From Alistipes sp. (GTDB lineage: Bacteria > Bacteroidota > Bacteroidia > Bacteroidales > Rikenellaceae), in contig JAGBVG010000048.1 of assembly GCA_017630455.1 (NCBI GenBank), positions 1 through 64,000 of the forward strand: 64,000 nt of DNA, given 5' to 3'. Of the stretch, positions 54,787 through 62,565 are shown in pieces. The position numbers and the translations under genes are program-made. Within the stretch, counting starts at the first letter, position 1, and each line of letters begins with the position of its first letter. The notes beneath the pieces are model-generated. The model was given only the letters and a program-made list of their open reading frames with translations, had not been told where the DNA came from and searched no databases.

Positions 54787-55677
54787 ATGATACAGGATAA
54801 GATTAAGGGCGTGGGTGTTGCGCTCATAACCCCTTTCAACAACTTCGAGGTGGACTACGAGGCTTTGGCACGTATGGTGGACCACATCATTGAGGGTGGT
54901 GTGGATTATATCGTTGCCTTGGGCTCTACGGCCGAGACCGCAACGCTATCGCTCAAGGAGCGTCAGGAGGTCCTCGACTTTATCGTAGAGCGCACCGCAG
55001 AGCGTGTGCCAATAGTGGCAGGTATGGGAAGTAACAACACTGCAGACCTCGTGGCACAGCTACGCTCGTTCGACCTATCGAAGTGTGTGGCGATACTCAG
55101 CGTTGTGCCATACTACAACAAACCTTCGCAGGAGGGCATCTACCGCCACTATATGGCTGTTGCCGAGGCATCACCTGTGCCAGTCATCGTCTACAACGTA
55201 CCTGGTCGCACGGGAGTGAATATGAGTGCTGAGACTACCCTGCGTCTGGCGCACGCGACGGATAAGATTGTGGCTGTGAAGGAGGCATCGGGCGACATAG
55301 AGCAGATGCAGCGAATCATAGACGGCAAGCCTGAGAACTTCTTGGTTATCTCGGGCGATGACGGCATCACAGTGGAGTTGGTAAAGCGTGGCGGTGTGGG
55401 TGTCATCTCTGTAGCTGCGAATGCCTTTCCAGAGAGCTTCTGCAGCTGCATCCACAAGGCTATGGATGGCGATATCGAGAGTGCAGAGAGGCAGATGGCG
55501 GAGCAGTTCACAGAGCCATTAAACCTCATCTTCCGCGAGGGAAACCCAACAAGTATCAAGGTGATGACCGAGACGATGGGTCTCACACGTCGCGAGGTAC
55601 GTCTGCCACTGGTGGAGGGAACAGAGCAGCTCGCCACCGACATAAAGGCTGCCGTTGCGAAATACGATTTGAAGTAG
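54787..55677 (+). CDS. dapA: 4-hydroxy-tetrahydrodipicolinate synthase
   Basis: DapA condenses pyruvate with aspartate semialdehyde, the branch point to lysine and diaminopimelate. The 296-aa TIM barrel has ALGSTAETATLSLKER, the Tyr of the catalytic triad in PVIVYNVPGRTGVN near residue 137, and the Schiff-base Lys in IVAVKEASGD near residue 165. It lies 24 nt after ligA and 30 nt before a DUF4919-like gene, probably in one transcript. Confidence 0.96.
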   Translation: MIQDKIKGVGVALITPFNNFEVDYEALARMVDHIIEGGVDYIVALGSTAETATLSLKERQEVLDFIVERTAERVPIVAGMGSNNTADLVAQLRSFDLSKCVAILSVVPYYNKPSQEGIYRHYMAVAEASPVPVIVYNVPGRTGVNMSAETTLRLAHATDKIVAVKEASGDIEQMQRIIDGKPENFLVISGDDGITVELVKRGGVGVISVAANAFPESFCSCIHKAMDGDIESAERQMAEQFTEPLNLIFREGNPTSIKVMTETMGLTRREVRLPLVEGTEQLATDIKAAVAKYDLK

Positions 55678-55707
55678 AGAGTGCGTTTATAGGGCAAAAC
55701 CTACATT

Positions 55708-56466
55708 ATGAAGCAGATAAAGAGATTGATTTTAACCCTTGTGGTAGCGGTGATGAGTACAACCTCGATCTCGGCACAAGAGGTCGAGAAGATGGTGCCA
55801 AACGAGGATGACATCCTCGCCAAGACTCTCAGCACCGCATCGCCCTACTACTATACAAACCTGATGCTGAAGTATCGCCTTGGCAACGAAGCTCTTACAG
55901 CTACGGAGTATTACTACCTATATTACGGCTTTCTCTACCAGGAGGATTATCGACCCTTTACGGAGAATAGAGCCCTCGACGAGATGTTGGGCATTATGGC
56001 GGGTATAAACCCCGAGCAGCCCACCGTGGGACAGCTCGAAGCACTCATAGAGCGCGGCCTCGAGGCTATGGAGCTCGATCCATTTAATCCCAAGATGCTC
56101 AATATGTTGGCATACGCCTACGGAGCGTTGGACGACCCCTACCGCGAGAAGCTATATTTCAACCACCTCAATGGCATCCTCGGGGCTATCGAGATGTCGG
56201 GAACGGGGCTCAAGGAGGATGATGCGTGGCACATACTGATGTTCTCGCACGCCTACGATATGGTGGCATCGAAGGGCTATACCTACAACGAGGCGCGTAT
56301 CATAAGCCGCACCACAGAGTTTGTGCCACTTATGCGCAAGCAGAATGGCATCAAGGGCTTCTACTTCGACTATAGCCGCGTCTACCGCAACAAACCCGAC
56401 GACGTAACGATAAAGCGCGACCGCACCTGGCAGATCAATGGTCTGCAACCGCAGGAGTATAAGTAG
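55708..56466 (+). CDS. Exported DUF4919-like protein
   Basis: The 252-aa protein has a signal peptide (MKQIKRLILTLVVAVMSTTS, then ISAQE). The mature part is helical and Tyr-rich (TATEYYYLYYGFLYQEDYRP) and contains a TPR-like segment (GLEAMELDPFNPKMLNMLAY). The motif around YYYLYYG matches my memory of DUF4919, a Bacteroidetes family without known function. It follows dapA at 30 nt, with no obvious metabolic link. Confidence 0.72.
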   Translation: MKQIKRLILTLVVAVMSTTSISAQEVEKMVPNEDDILAKTLSTASPYYYTNLMLKYRLGNEALTATEYYYLYYGFLYQEDYRPFTENRALDEMLGIMAGINPEQPTVGQLEALIERGLEAMELDPFNPKMLNMLAYAYGALDDPYREKLYFNHLNGILGAIEMSGTGLKEDDAWHILMFSHAYDMVASKGYTYNEARIISRTTEFVPLMRKQNGIKGFYFDYSRVYRNKPDDVTIKRDRTWQINGLQPQEYK

Positions 56467-56476
56467 CGAGGAGACC

Positions 56477-56507
56477 TTGGCAAATTGCAAGATTTTGCCT
56501 ATCTTTG
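56477..56507 (+). promoter_or_regulatory. Promoter of the clostripain-family gene
   Basis: TTG, 20 nt and TATCTTTG. It places the transcription start near 56513, which rules out the longer start at 56485. Confidence 0.7.
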
Positions 56508-56532
56508 CCGAATGTTTCACAAAAATCACACG

Positions 56533-58056
56533 ATGAAGAACTTACGTAGATTATTCACCGCCATAGTATGGATCGCGGCATCCATAGCTCTCACAGGCTG
56601 TACGGTAAAGAGCATTACGCTATATGCCATAAACGTTGACGCGGAGTTTGCCTGTCTGAATATGGCATACAACGAGTTGGTGATAACATACGCCGTAAAC
56701 GAGGAGGCGATAACCGAAGGTACCAAGTTCTCGGCTCAGGCCAGCGAGGAGTGGGTAACAATAGTCGACACATCGGAGGTGGGTAAGATTGTGCTTAGCG
56801 TGGAGGAGAACAACGGCGATAACCGCACCGCGCAGATCACCATTTCGGCTCCGGGGTGTATAACGACACACACCACACTACTTCAGTATGGCACACCGCC
56901 CGAGAAGGCAAACCACACGTTGATGTACTACTTCTTTGGCACGAGCCTCGGTGGATTCTTCAAGACCAACCTCTCGGATGCTGCAACAGCCATCGAGACA
57001 GGTATCTTGGGTAATAGCAACCGTGTGGTATTCTTCCGTCAGGAGGGCCAGTACAGCGGCTACATCGGAGAGTTGAAGTATGACGTAACAAAGAGAGAGT
57101 GTAATGAGTTCCGTATCAAGGATATAACCCTAACGGTCAACACCATAACACCTAATAGCATAGGGGAGATTATGGCCGAGATGGCCGAGGTAGCTCCTGC
57201 AGAGCGCTACGGCATTGTCTTCGCGGGACACGGCCAGGGATGGATACTTCGCGAGATTCTCGCAAGCGATAGCGACATTTCGGCTGCGGGATCAGCTGCG
57301 GCATTCAACCTTGGATACACCCCCTTCGTACCTGCTCCAGGCGCAGAGGTGACACGTGCCTTTGGCGAGAAGAATGTGCAGGTGAACATCCCTGAGTTGG
57401 CAGAGGGTATTGAACATTCGGGCGTAGAGCTCGACTATATACTCTTCGACGCCTGCTTTATGTCGAACATCGAGGCGATATACGACCTACGCAACTCGGC
57501 AAACTACATCATAGCCTCGCCTTGCGAGATTATGGGTAAGGGATTCCCATACAACCGCACACTCCCCCACCTCTTTAAGGATGAGGGTAGGACAACGGAT
57601 TATGTAGGTGCCGCCGAGAGCTATCATATCTACTATCGCGACGAGTATATCGGAAACTCGCGTTGCGGCTCTATTGCCGTCTATGACTGCTCAGAGATTG
57701 AGAGTCTCGCCGAGGCAACAAAGGATGTGATGAAGAGCGCAAAGAGTGAATATAATGCCAAGGAGCTGCAGACGTATGAAGGTGAGAACCCTCACCATTT
57801 CTACGACTTCGGAGAGTGGGTAAGGGTTGTGGCAACGGACAATGCCGCACTGCAGAGTTTCAATGAGGCTATGGCAGAGTGTGTTATCGCGAAGTACTCA
57901 CTCGCGTCGTTCTACTCGGCATACGGCACGTATGGCACATATCCTATCGACCTCGATGTATACTCTGGCGTCACCACATCTGCACCATCAAAGGCATATC
58001 CTAATGGCTGGAGAGCGACAAATTGGTATAAAGAGGTAATGGAGTTGGAAAATTAA
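56533..58056 (+). CDS. Clostripain-family (C11) cysteine peptidase lipoprotein with BACON-like domain
   Basis: From the ATG at 56533 this is a 507-aa protein with a lipoprotein signal (WIAASIALTGC). Residues about 30-120 resemble a BACON/Ig-like module (ASEEWVTIVDTS, NRTAQITISAPG). The C11 peptidase domain follows: catalytic His in GIVFAGHGQGWIL near residue 222 and catalytic Cys in ILFDACFMSNIEAIYDLR near residue 303. Clostripain-type enzymes cut after Arg, but specificity is not readable here. The lipid anchor suggests surface or periplasmic action. An ATG at 56512 is a possible alternative start just before the predicted transcription start. Confidence 0.87.
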   Translation: MKNLRRLFTAIVWIAASIALTGCTVKSITLYAINVDAEFACLNMAYNELVITYAVNEEAITEGTKFSAQASEEWVTIVDTSEVGKIVLSVEENNGDNRTAQITISAPGCITTHTTLLQYGTPPEKANHTLMYYFFGTSLGGFFKTNLSDAATAIETGILGNSNRVVFFRQEGQYSGYIGELKYDVTKRECNEFRIKDITLTVNTITPNSIGEIMAEMAEVAPAERYGIVFAGHGQGWILREILASDSDISAAGSAAAFNLGYTPFVPAPGAEVTRAFGEKNVQVNIPELAEGIEHSGVELDYILFDACFMSNIEAIYDLRNSANYIIASPCEIMGKGFPYNRTLPHLFKDEGRTTDYVGAAESYHIYYRDEYIGNSRCGSIAVYDCSEIESLAEATKDVMKSAKSEYNAKELQTYEGENPHHFYDFGEWVRVVATDNAALQSFNEAMAECVIAKYSLASFYSAYGTYGTYPIDLDVYSGVTTSAPSKAYPNGWRATNWYKEVMELEN

Positions 58057-58075
58057 GATATATTCTATATCTTTG
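58045..58075 (+). promoter_or_regulatory. Promoter of ffh
   Basis: TTG, 20 nt and TATCTTTG; the -33 element overlaps the end of the upstream gene. Confidence 0.7.
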
Positions 58076-58112
58076 CACACCTTAACAAAGAAATAATTAA
58101 AGATGATATACT

Positions 58113-59453
58113 ATGTTTGAAAATCTAACCGAGAAACTTGAACGCTCGTTTAAAATCCTCAAGGGCGAGGGTCGCATTACGGAGATTAACGTTGCCGAGA
58201 CTCTCAAGGAGATACGTCGCGCACTTATCGATGCCGATGTTAGTTACAAGGTTGCAAAATCATTCACCGACGAGGTAAAGCGTAAGGCTCTCGGTCAGGA
58301 TGTGCTCACAGCTGTGAAGCCTGGTCAGATGATGACCAAGATCGTGCGCGATGAGTTGGCACAGCTTATGGGTGGCACAGCTACGGATGTAAACCTCGAG
58401 GGTAACCCTGCCGTGGTGCTTATCGCAGGTCTCCAGGGTTCGGGTAAGACAACCTTCTCGGGTAAGTTTGCGTCGTTGCTCAAGACCAAGAAAAACCGCA
58501 AGGTGCTGCTCGTGGCTTGTGACGTTTACCGCCCTGCAGCTATCGACCAGCTCAAGATTTTGGGCGATACCGTGGGTGTGGAGGTATACACCGAGCCAGA
58601 CAACAACAACCCAGTGGAGATTGCCAAGAACTCTATCGACTACGCTCGTCAGAAGGGCTACAACACCGTGATTGTCGATACCGCGGGTCGCTTGGCTGTT
58701 GACGAGGCTATGATGGTGGAGATCACAAACATCAAGGCTGCCATCAACCCATCGGAGACACTCTTCGTGGTGGACTCTATGACAGGTCAGGATGCTGTGA
58801 ACACCGCTAAGGAGTTTAACGACCGTCTCGACTTCGACGGCGTGGTACTCACAAAGCTCGATGGTGACACTCGTGGTGGTGCTGCGATCTCTATCCGCTC
58901 GGTAGTCGACAAGCCTTTGAAGTTTATCTCTTCGGGCGAGAAGATGGATGCACTGCAGGTCTTCCACCCAGAGCGTATGGCAGACCGTATCCTCGGTATG
59001 GGTGATGTGGTGTCGCTTGTGGAGCGTGCACAGGAGCAGTTCGACGAGGAGCAGGCACGTAAGCTTAAGAAGAAGCTCATCAAGGATCAGTTCGACTTCA
59101 ACGATTTCCGCGAGCAGATTGCACAGATCAAGAAGATGGGTAACCTCAAGGACCTCGCATCGATGATTCCAGGTGTTGGCAAGGCTTTGAAGGATGTGGA
59201 TATTCCAGATGACGCATTCAAGCAGACCGAGGCCATCATCGACTCTATGACTCCTGAGGAGCGCGAGAAGCCTGAGATCATCAACTCACGCCGCAGAGAG
59301 CGCATAGCACGCGGCTCGGGAACAACGGTTGCGGATGTAAATCGTCTCTTGAAGCAGTTTGAGCAGACTCGCAAGATGATGAAGACCGTAGCCGGAGGAG
59401 GACTCCAGCAACAGATGAGACAGATGAGACGTGGCGGACATCGCCGCAGATAA
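58113..59453 (+). CDS. ffh: Signal recognition particle protein Ffh
   Basis: Ffh binds signal sequences and the 4.5S RNA for co-translational targeting. The 446-aa protein has the N domain, the G domain (GLQGSGKTTFSGKFA near residue 107, DTAGRLAVDE, TKLDGDTRGGAA) and the Met-rich M domain (IPGVGKALKDV; SRRRERIARGSG near the RNA-binding helix; terminal QQQMRQMRRGGHRRR). It has its own promoter and terminator. Confidence 0.97.
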   Translation: MFENLTEKLERSFKILKGEGRITEINVAETLKEIRRALIDADVSYKVAKSFTDEVKRKALGQDVLTAVKPGQMMTKIVRDELAQLMGGTATDVNLEGNPAVVLIAGLQGSGKTTFSGKFASLLKTKKNRKVLLVACDVYRPAAIDQLKILGDTVGVEVYTEPDNNNPVEIAKNSIDYARQKGYNTVIVDTAGRLAVDEAMMVEITNIKAAINPSETLFVVDSMTGQDAVNTAKEFNDRLDFDGVVLTKLDGDTRGGAAISIRSVVDKPLKFISSGEKMDALQVFHPERMADRILGMGDVVSLVERAQEQFDEEQARKLKKKLIKDQFDFNDFREQIAQIKKMGNLKDLASMIPGVGKALKDVDIPDDAFKQTEAIIDSMTPEEREKPEIINSRRRERIARGSGTTVADVNRLLKQFEQTRKMMKTVAGGGLQQQMRQMRRGGHRRR

Positions 59454-59460
59454 TAAGATG

Positions 59461-59495
59461 GGCGTGTCCAATAAATTTTCGGACACGTCCTTTTT
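59461..59495 (+). terminator. Intrinsic terminator after ffh
   Basis: GGCGTGTCC (59461-59469) pairs with GGACACGTC (59481-59489, one G-U), with T residues at 59491-59495. Confidence 0.85.
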
Positions 59496-59519
59496 GTTTG
59501 ATGGTTTCTTATTCCTATT

Positions 59520-60065
59520 ATGACCGACTTAGAGATCCGAGATGCACTCATACGCGGTGACGAGGAGGTGACACGCAACTTTTTCTACAGAACCTGTCGT
59601 CCTCTCCTTATCAGCGTGATACGCCGTGTGTTCAACTATACGGTCGACTACGACGAGTGCATCAATGAGCTATACCTGCACTTAATGGAGGATGATGGGC
59701 GGCGACTACGTCAGTTTGCCGGGCGAAGCACCATATACCAGTGGATAAAGATTGTGGCGACACGATTTTTCATAAATCGGCGCGGCGCAGTGATAGATAT
59801 CAACTCTTCGAACCCTCTTATGGAGAGAGTGGGTATGACTCGAGGAGCATCGCCAGAGGCGCAGAACGACGCACGAATGGATGTGGAGAGCCTCTTTGGA
59901 AGTATGAAAAACGAACGCTATGCCACGGTACTGAGGCGTCTGATAATGGACGACGCAGCACCAGAGGATGTGGCACAAGAGATGGGTATAAAGGTGGACA
60001 ACCTCTACAACATCAAGAAACGAGCTATAGCTGCGCTTATGCGCATAGCAATTGGGAAAGAGTAA
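59520..60065 (+). CDS. ECF-type RNA polymerase sigma factor
   Basis: The 181-aa protein has region 2-like sequence (FFYRTCRPLLISVIRRVFNY, then DDGRRLRQFAGRSTIYQWIK) and a region 4 helix-turn-helix (APEDVAQEMGIKVDNLYNIK near residue 150, then KRAIAALM). It is short and lacks region 3, as in ECF sigmas. The next gene, 22 nt downstream, has an N-terminal segment that could act as its anti-sigma partner. There is no TAnnTTTG box directly upstream, which may mean it reads its own promoter. Confidence 0.88.
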   Translation: MTDLEIRDALIRGDEEVTRNFFYRTCRPLLISVIRRVFNYTVDYDECINELYLHLMEDDGRRLRQFAGRSTIYQWIKIVATRFFINRRGAVIDINSSNPLMERVGMTRGASPEAQNDARMDVESLFGSMKNERYATVLRRLIMDDAAPEDVAQEMGIKVDNLYNIKKRAIAALMRIAIGKE

Positions 60066-60087
60066 TGCCTATTATAATATATAAGGT

Positions 60088-60783
60088 ATGAGAGATGATA
60101 TTATCATAAACGGCATAACCGATGATATGGTAGCTGCGCTTATGGATGGCACAGCGACGGCCGAGGAGATCAGGATGATACTTGCCGCACTACCCCACTG
60201 CAAAGAGTTGCAGGAGATCATAACTGTGGCAATAGGCGTCGACCGCGACCTTGCCCTCGGCTTTGATGTTGAGGATATGCTGCTAAAGAGGGCATACGCA
60301 GCATCGAGCAAGCGCGGAAACCTCTGCTGCTGGGAGTGTGAGAAGCATATTCTCGACAAGCACCATATCGCCTACGACGAGGCGGAGATGCTGAGCGTGG
60401 CGGAGAAGAATATGTGGATATGCGACAAGGGTACGGCGCTAAATAATATAGGCCGCTCAGCGGAGAGTTTAGGTATGAGCATCGAGCAGCGATTTATGGG
60501 CAGCTTAGAGGATCTCTGCCAAGCCTTGGAGAGTAAGAGGGATGTCATCGTGGCGGTGGATGGTGGCGAGTTGCTGGGTGACAGATGGATGGAGATGATG
60601 GAGGATATCTTCGATGGTGAGAAGCCTGACCATACGGTGGTGGTGCTTGGCTACGACAAGGAGCTTAACACCGTGACGGTCTACGACCCCAACAGCGACA
60701 ACGACACCGACAGCTACCCTATCGAGCAGTTTATGGATGCGTGGAACGACTCCAACAACTACTTCGTAACAGTGTGTAAATAA
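60088..60783 (+). CDS. Anti-sigma-like plus C39/papain-like cysteine-protease-fold protein
   Basis: I recognise two parts of this 231-aa protein with moderate confidence. Residues 1-55 (DDMVAALMDGTATAEEIRMI, LAALPHCKELQEII) look like the helical N-terminal segment of zinc-type anti-sigma factors, with a single Cys. Residues 75-231 follow the Peptidase_C39-like pattern: Cys80/Cys81 in NLCCWECEKHIL, a mid-domain LEDLCQALESKRDVIVAV, His182 in PDHTVVVLGYD and Asp200 in VTVYDPNSDND. There is no membrane segment or signal peptide. It lies between the sigma factor (22 nt) and the RyR-domain gene (23 nt). Confidence 0.7.
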   Translation: MRDDIIINGITDDMVAALMDGTATAEEIRMILAALPHCKELQEIITVAIGVDRDLALGFDVEDMLLKRAYAASSKRGNLCCWECEKHILDKHHIAYDEAEMLSVAEKNMWICDKGTALNNIGRSAESLGMSIEQRFMGSLEDLCQALESKRDVIVAVDGGELLGDRWMEMMEDIFDGEKPDHTVVVLGYDKELNTVTVYDPNSDNDTDSYPIEQFMDAWNDSNNYFVTVCK

Positions 60784-60806
60784 TCAGCTTAGAAACCCAA
60801 TTTATT

Positions 60807-61112
60807 ATGAGTGAGAAGAATAACGGATATATCCCAAGTCCGAAAGATGTCAGCGACATCGTACTTGATAGCTCGGTTATGGAGCTTGTGGAGGTTATGG
60901 CGAAGAATGTTCACGAAGTGTGGGCAGAGTCGCGCATCCGCGAGGGGTGGCGCTATGGCGTAACACGCAACGAAGAGCGTAAGGAGCACCCCTGTCTCAT
61001 CCCCTACGAGGAGCTACCAGAGAGCGAGCGTGACTACGACCGCAACACCGCCATCGGCACCCTGAAGCTTATTCACAAGCTCGGCTTTAAGATCGAAAAG
61101 CGCGAGCCATAG
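60807..61112 (+). CDS. RyR-domain protein
   Basis: This 101-aa stand-alone protein matches the ryanodine-receptor RyR domain repeat almost end to end: PSPKDVSDIVLDSSVMELVE, then MAKNVHEVWAESRIREGWRY, KEHPCLIPYEELPESERDYD, and TAIGTLKLIHKLGF. RyR domains also occur in bacteria and phages, where they are proposed ligand-binding modules; no substrate is established. It is the last gene of the sigma / C39-like / RyR set and ends at the terminator 61136-61165. Confidence 0.88.
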   Translation: MSEKNNGYIPSPKDVSDIVLDSSVMELVEVMAKNVHEVWAESRIREGWRYGVTRNEERKEHPCLIPYEELPESERDYDRNTAIGTLKLIHKLGFKIEKREP

Positions 61113-61135
61113 GGGGGGCTTTTTGCATCATTACC

Positions 61136-61165
61136 AAAAATTGCGAGACCGATCTCGCAATTTTT
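61136..61165. terminator. Bidirectional terminator between the RyR and WYL genes
   Basis: A perfect 13-bp stem (61136-61148 with 61153-61165), CCGA loop, with A and T runs on the two sides. Confidence 0.92.
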
Positions 61166-61167
61166 TT

Positions 61168-62064
61168 TTATAATCTCGATTCTGCGATCTTCGCGCGAAG
61201 AAACTCCTTAAACTCCTCACTACCCAAGACCTCGACATCATCCATCAAGCCCAACACGAAGCGTCCAACACCGCGATAGTTACAAACCAGAGTATCGAGA
61301 ATCCATCTATCCCCCTCGCGAACAATATCTCGCTCGGCCAAGGGATACTCCTCCAACAACAGGTTGCGCGCCATCATACCCAAGGCTATGCGAACGCGAT
61401 GCTGCTCGAACCCCGTCATACGGAAGACGTCAATGTGACCCTCCTGATGCCTATCCTGCGCCTGCCACGCCTCGGCAAGGAGCTCAACGCTACCAATGCG
61501 CGAGGTCTTGAAGATCTTGTTTTGCCCGCTCTCCACCTCGTAACACCACACCTGAACATAGTTAGTGGTGAAGCCAAAAGGCTCGACAACCCTATCGCGC
61601 ACAACACCAGTATTGGACGAAGCATAGTCGTGCAACACCACCCTACGCTGCTGGGTCATAGCCTCGAGGAGCATATTCACATTCGAGGCATTCTTGCCGC
61701 GCACGATACTCTGCGCCATAGATGTGCAGTCGTATATGGCGGTAAGTTTGCGGCGCAAGTTCTGCTTGAGCATATTCGTATCATCAAGAGCCTCAATAAG
61801 TTGATTCACGATATGCGCCTCCTCATCCGTGAAGTGTACCAACTGTGAGATATCCTTGAAGTAGCGACTCTCCTTACCCAATTTATATACTCCGCGGCCT
61901 CTGTTCTGCACCACAAAACCCGCATCCTTGAAAGTTTCGATATAGCGATATATGGAGCGATAAGTGGTCCCCAGACGCTGAGCGAGGTCGTTGACCGTAT
62001 AGTCAACATTTCCCGTCATCAACTTCATCAAGCGAAGCATACGTTCTAATTTCGGCTGATCCAT
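61168..62064 (-). CDS. WYL-domain transcriptional regulator
   Basis: The 298-aa protein has an N-terminal HTH_11-type winged helix (MTGNVDYTVNDLAQRLGTTY, RSIYRYIETFKDAGFVVQNR), a helical linker, then the WYL domain at about residues 135-215 (RRVVLHDYASSNTGVVRDRV, EPFGFTTNYVQVWCYE, FKTSRIGSVELL) and the C-terminal WCX extension. WYL regulators sense ligands, possibly nucleic-acid-derived, and often control stress or defence loci. Its promoter is covered by three 20-bp-spaced repeats (62101-62153), so autoregulation is likely. It converges on the RyR gene. Confidence 0.9.
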   Translation of the reverse strand: MDQPKLERMLRLMKLMTGNVDYTVNDLAQRLGTTYRSIYRYIETFKDAGFVVQNRGRGVYKLGKESRYFKDISQLVHFTDEEAHIVNQLIEALDDTNMLKQNLRRKLTAIYDCTSMAQSIVRGKNASNVNMLLEAMTQQRRVVLHDYASSNTGVVRDRVVEPFGFTTNYVQVWCYEVESGQNKIFKTSRIGSVELLAEAWQAQDRHQEGHIDVFRMTGFEQHRVRIALGMMARNLLLEEYPLAERDIVREGDRWILDTLVCNYRGVGRFVLGLMDDVEVLGSEEFKEFLRAKIAESRL

Positions 62065-62095
62065 ATCTTAGTGCTTTAAACAACAATGCAATTCA

Positions 62096-62126
62096 CAAAG
62101 CTACAACAAATCCTACTAAACTACAA
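62096..62126 (-). promoter_or_regulatory. Promoter of the WYL regulator gene
   Basis: The minus strand reads TTG, 20 nt and TAGCTTTG (62096-62103), 31 nt upstream of the start codon. Confidence 0.65.
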
Positions 62127-62153
62127 CAAATCCCTCAAAACTATAATAAAATA
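62101..62153. promoter_or_regulatory. Three phased repeats over the WYL promoter (candidate operator)
   Basis: CTACAACAAATCC occurs at 62101-62113 and identically at 62121-62133. A degenerate third copy CTATAATAAAATA lies at 62141-62153. The exact 20-bp period is about two helical turns, and the first two copies overlap the -7 and -33 elements. Confidence 0.65.
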
Positions 62154-62175
62154 GGACCTGCACACTTGCACATAC

Positions 62176-62207
62176 AACAAAAAAAGCAACAGATAAAATC
62201 TGCTGCT
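62176..62207 (-). terminator. Terminator of the tRNA-Lys gene
   Basis: AGCAACAGAT (62185-62194) pairs with ATCTGCTGCT (62198-62207, one G-U). On the minus strand it is followed by an eight-base T run. Confidence 0.85.
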
Positions 62208-62217
62208 CGTTAAATCT

Positions 62218-62293
62218 TGGTGAATCCGCCGGGGCTCGAACCCGGGACCCCAACATTAAAAGTGTTGTGCTCTACCTGCTGAGCTACGGATTC
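62218..62293 (-). tRNA. tRNA-Lys (anticodon UUU)
   Basis: On the minus strand the acceptor arms GAATCCG and CGGATTC are followed by A and an encoded CCA (62218-62220). The D arm GTAGCTCAGCAGGTAGAGCA, the anticodon arm CAACA-CTTTTAA-TGTTG (anticodon TTT at 62258-62260) and the T arm CCGGGTTCGAGCCCCGG are all canonical. It has its own promoter and terminator. Confidence 0.97.
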
Positions 62294-62319
62294 TCCGATA
62301 CCAATTTTATTTGGTGCTG

Positions 62320-62350
62320 CAAAGATAATCAAAAATTTCGTTCTAACAAA
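62320..62350 (-). promoter_or_regulatory. Promoter of tRNA-Lys
   Basis: The minus strand reads TTTG, 19 nt and TATCTTTG, 27 nt upstream of the mature 5' end. Confidence 0.7.
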
Positions 62351-62400
62351 TATATCTACAAAATATATCTGATAAATATCCCCTTTTAGTCTATAAATTC

Positions 62401-62565
62401 CTAATCACGCAATAGTTCGTCGGGGGTAAGGCGCACTATCTCTCCGTCGCGCACAACCACCAAGTCGCCGTTATCCCTACGGGTGCGCTCTATGAGGCGA
62501 CGCTGCGCCAAGAGGATACCTGCATCTATACGTTCTTGAAGCTCTCGAATCTCAAACTCACTCAT
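62401..62565 (-). CDS. Small protein overlapping the zeta-like kinase gene
   Basis: The 54-aa protein has an N-terminal helix (MSEFEIRELQERIDAGILLA, then QRRLIERTRRDN) followed by a short beta-like end (GDLVVVRDGEIVRLTPDELL). Its ATG lies inside the end of the kinase gene (8-nt overlap, ATGAGTGA), so the two are translationally coupled. I do not recognise the family by name. Size, charge and coupling suggest an antitoxin or partner subunit of the kinase; that is inference. Confidence 0.72.
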   Translation of the reverse strand: MSEFEIRELQERIDAGILLAQRRLIERTRRDNGDLVVVRDGEIVRLTPDELLRD

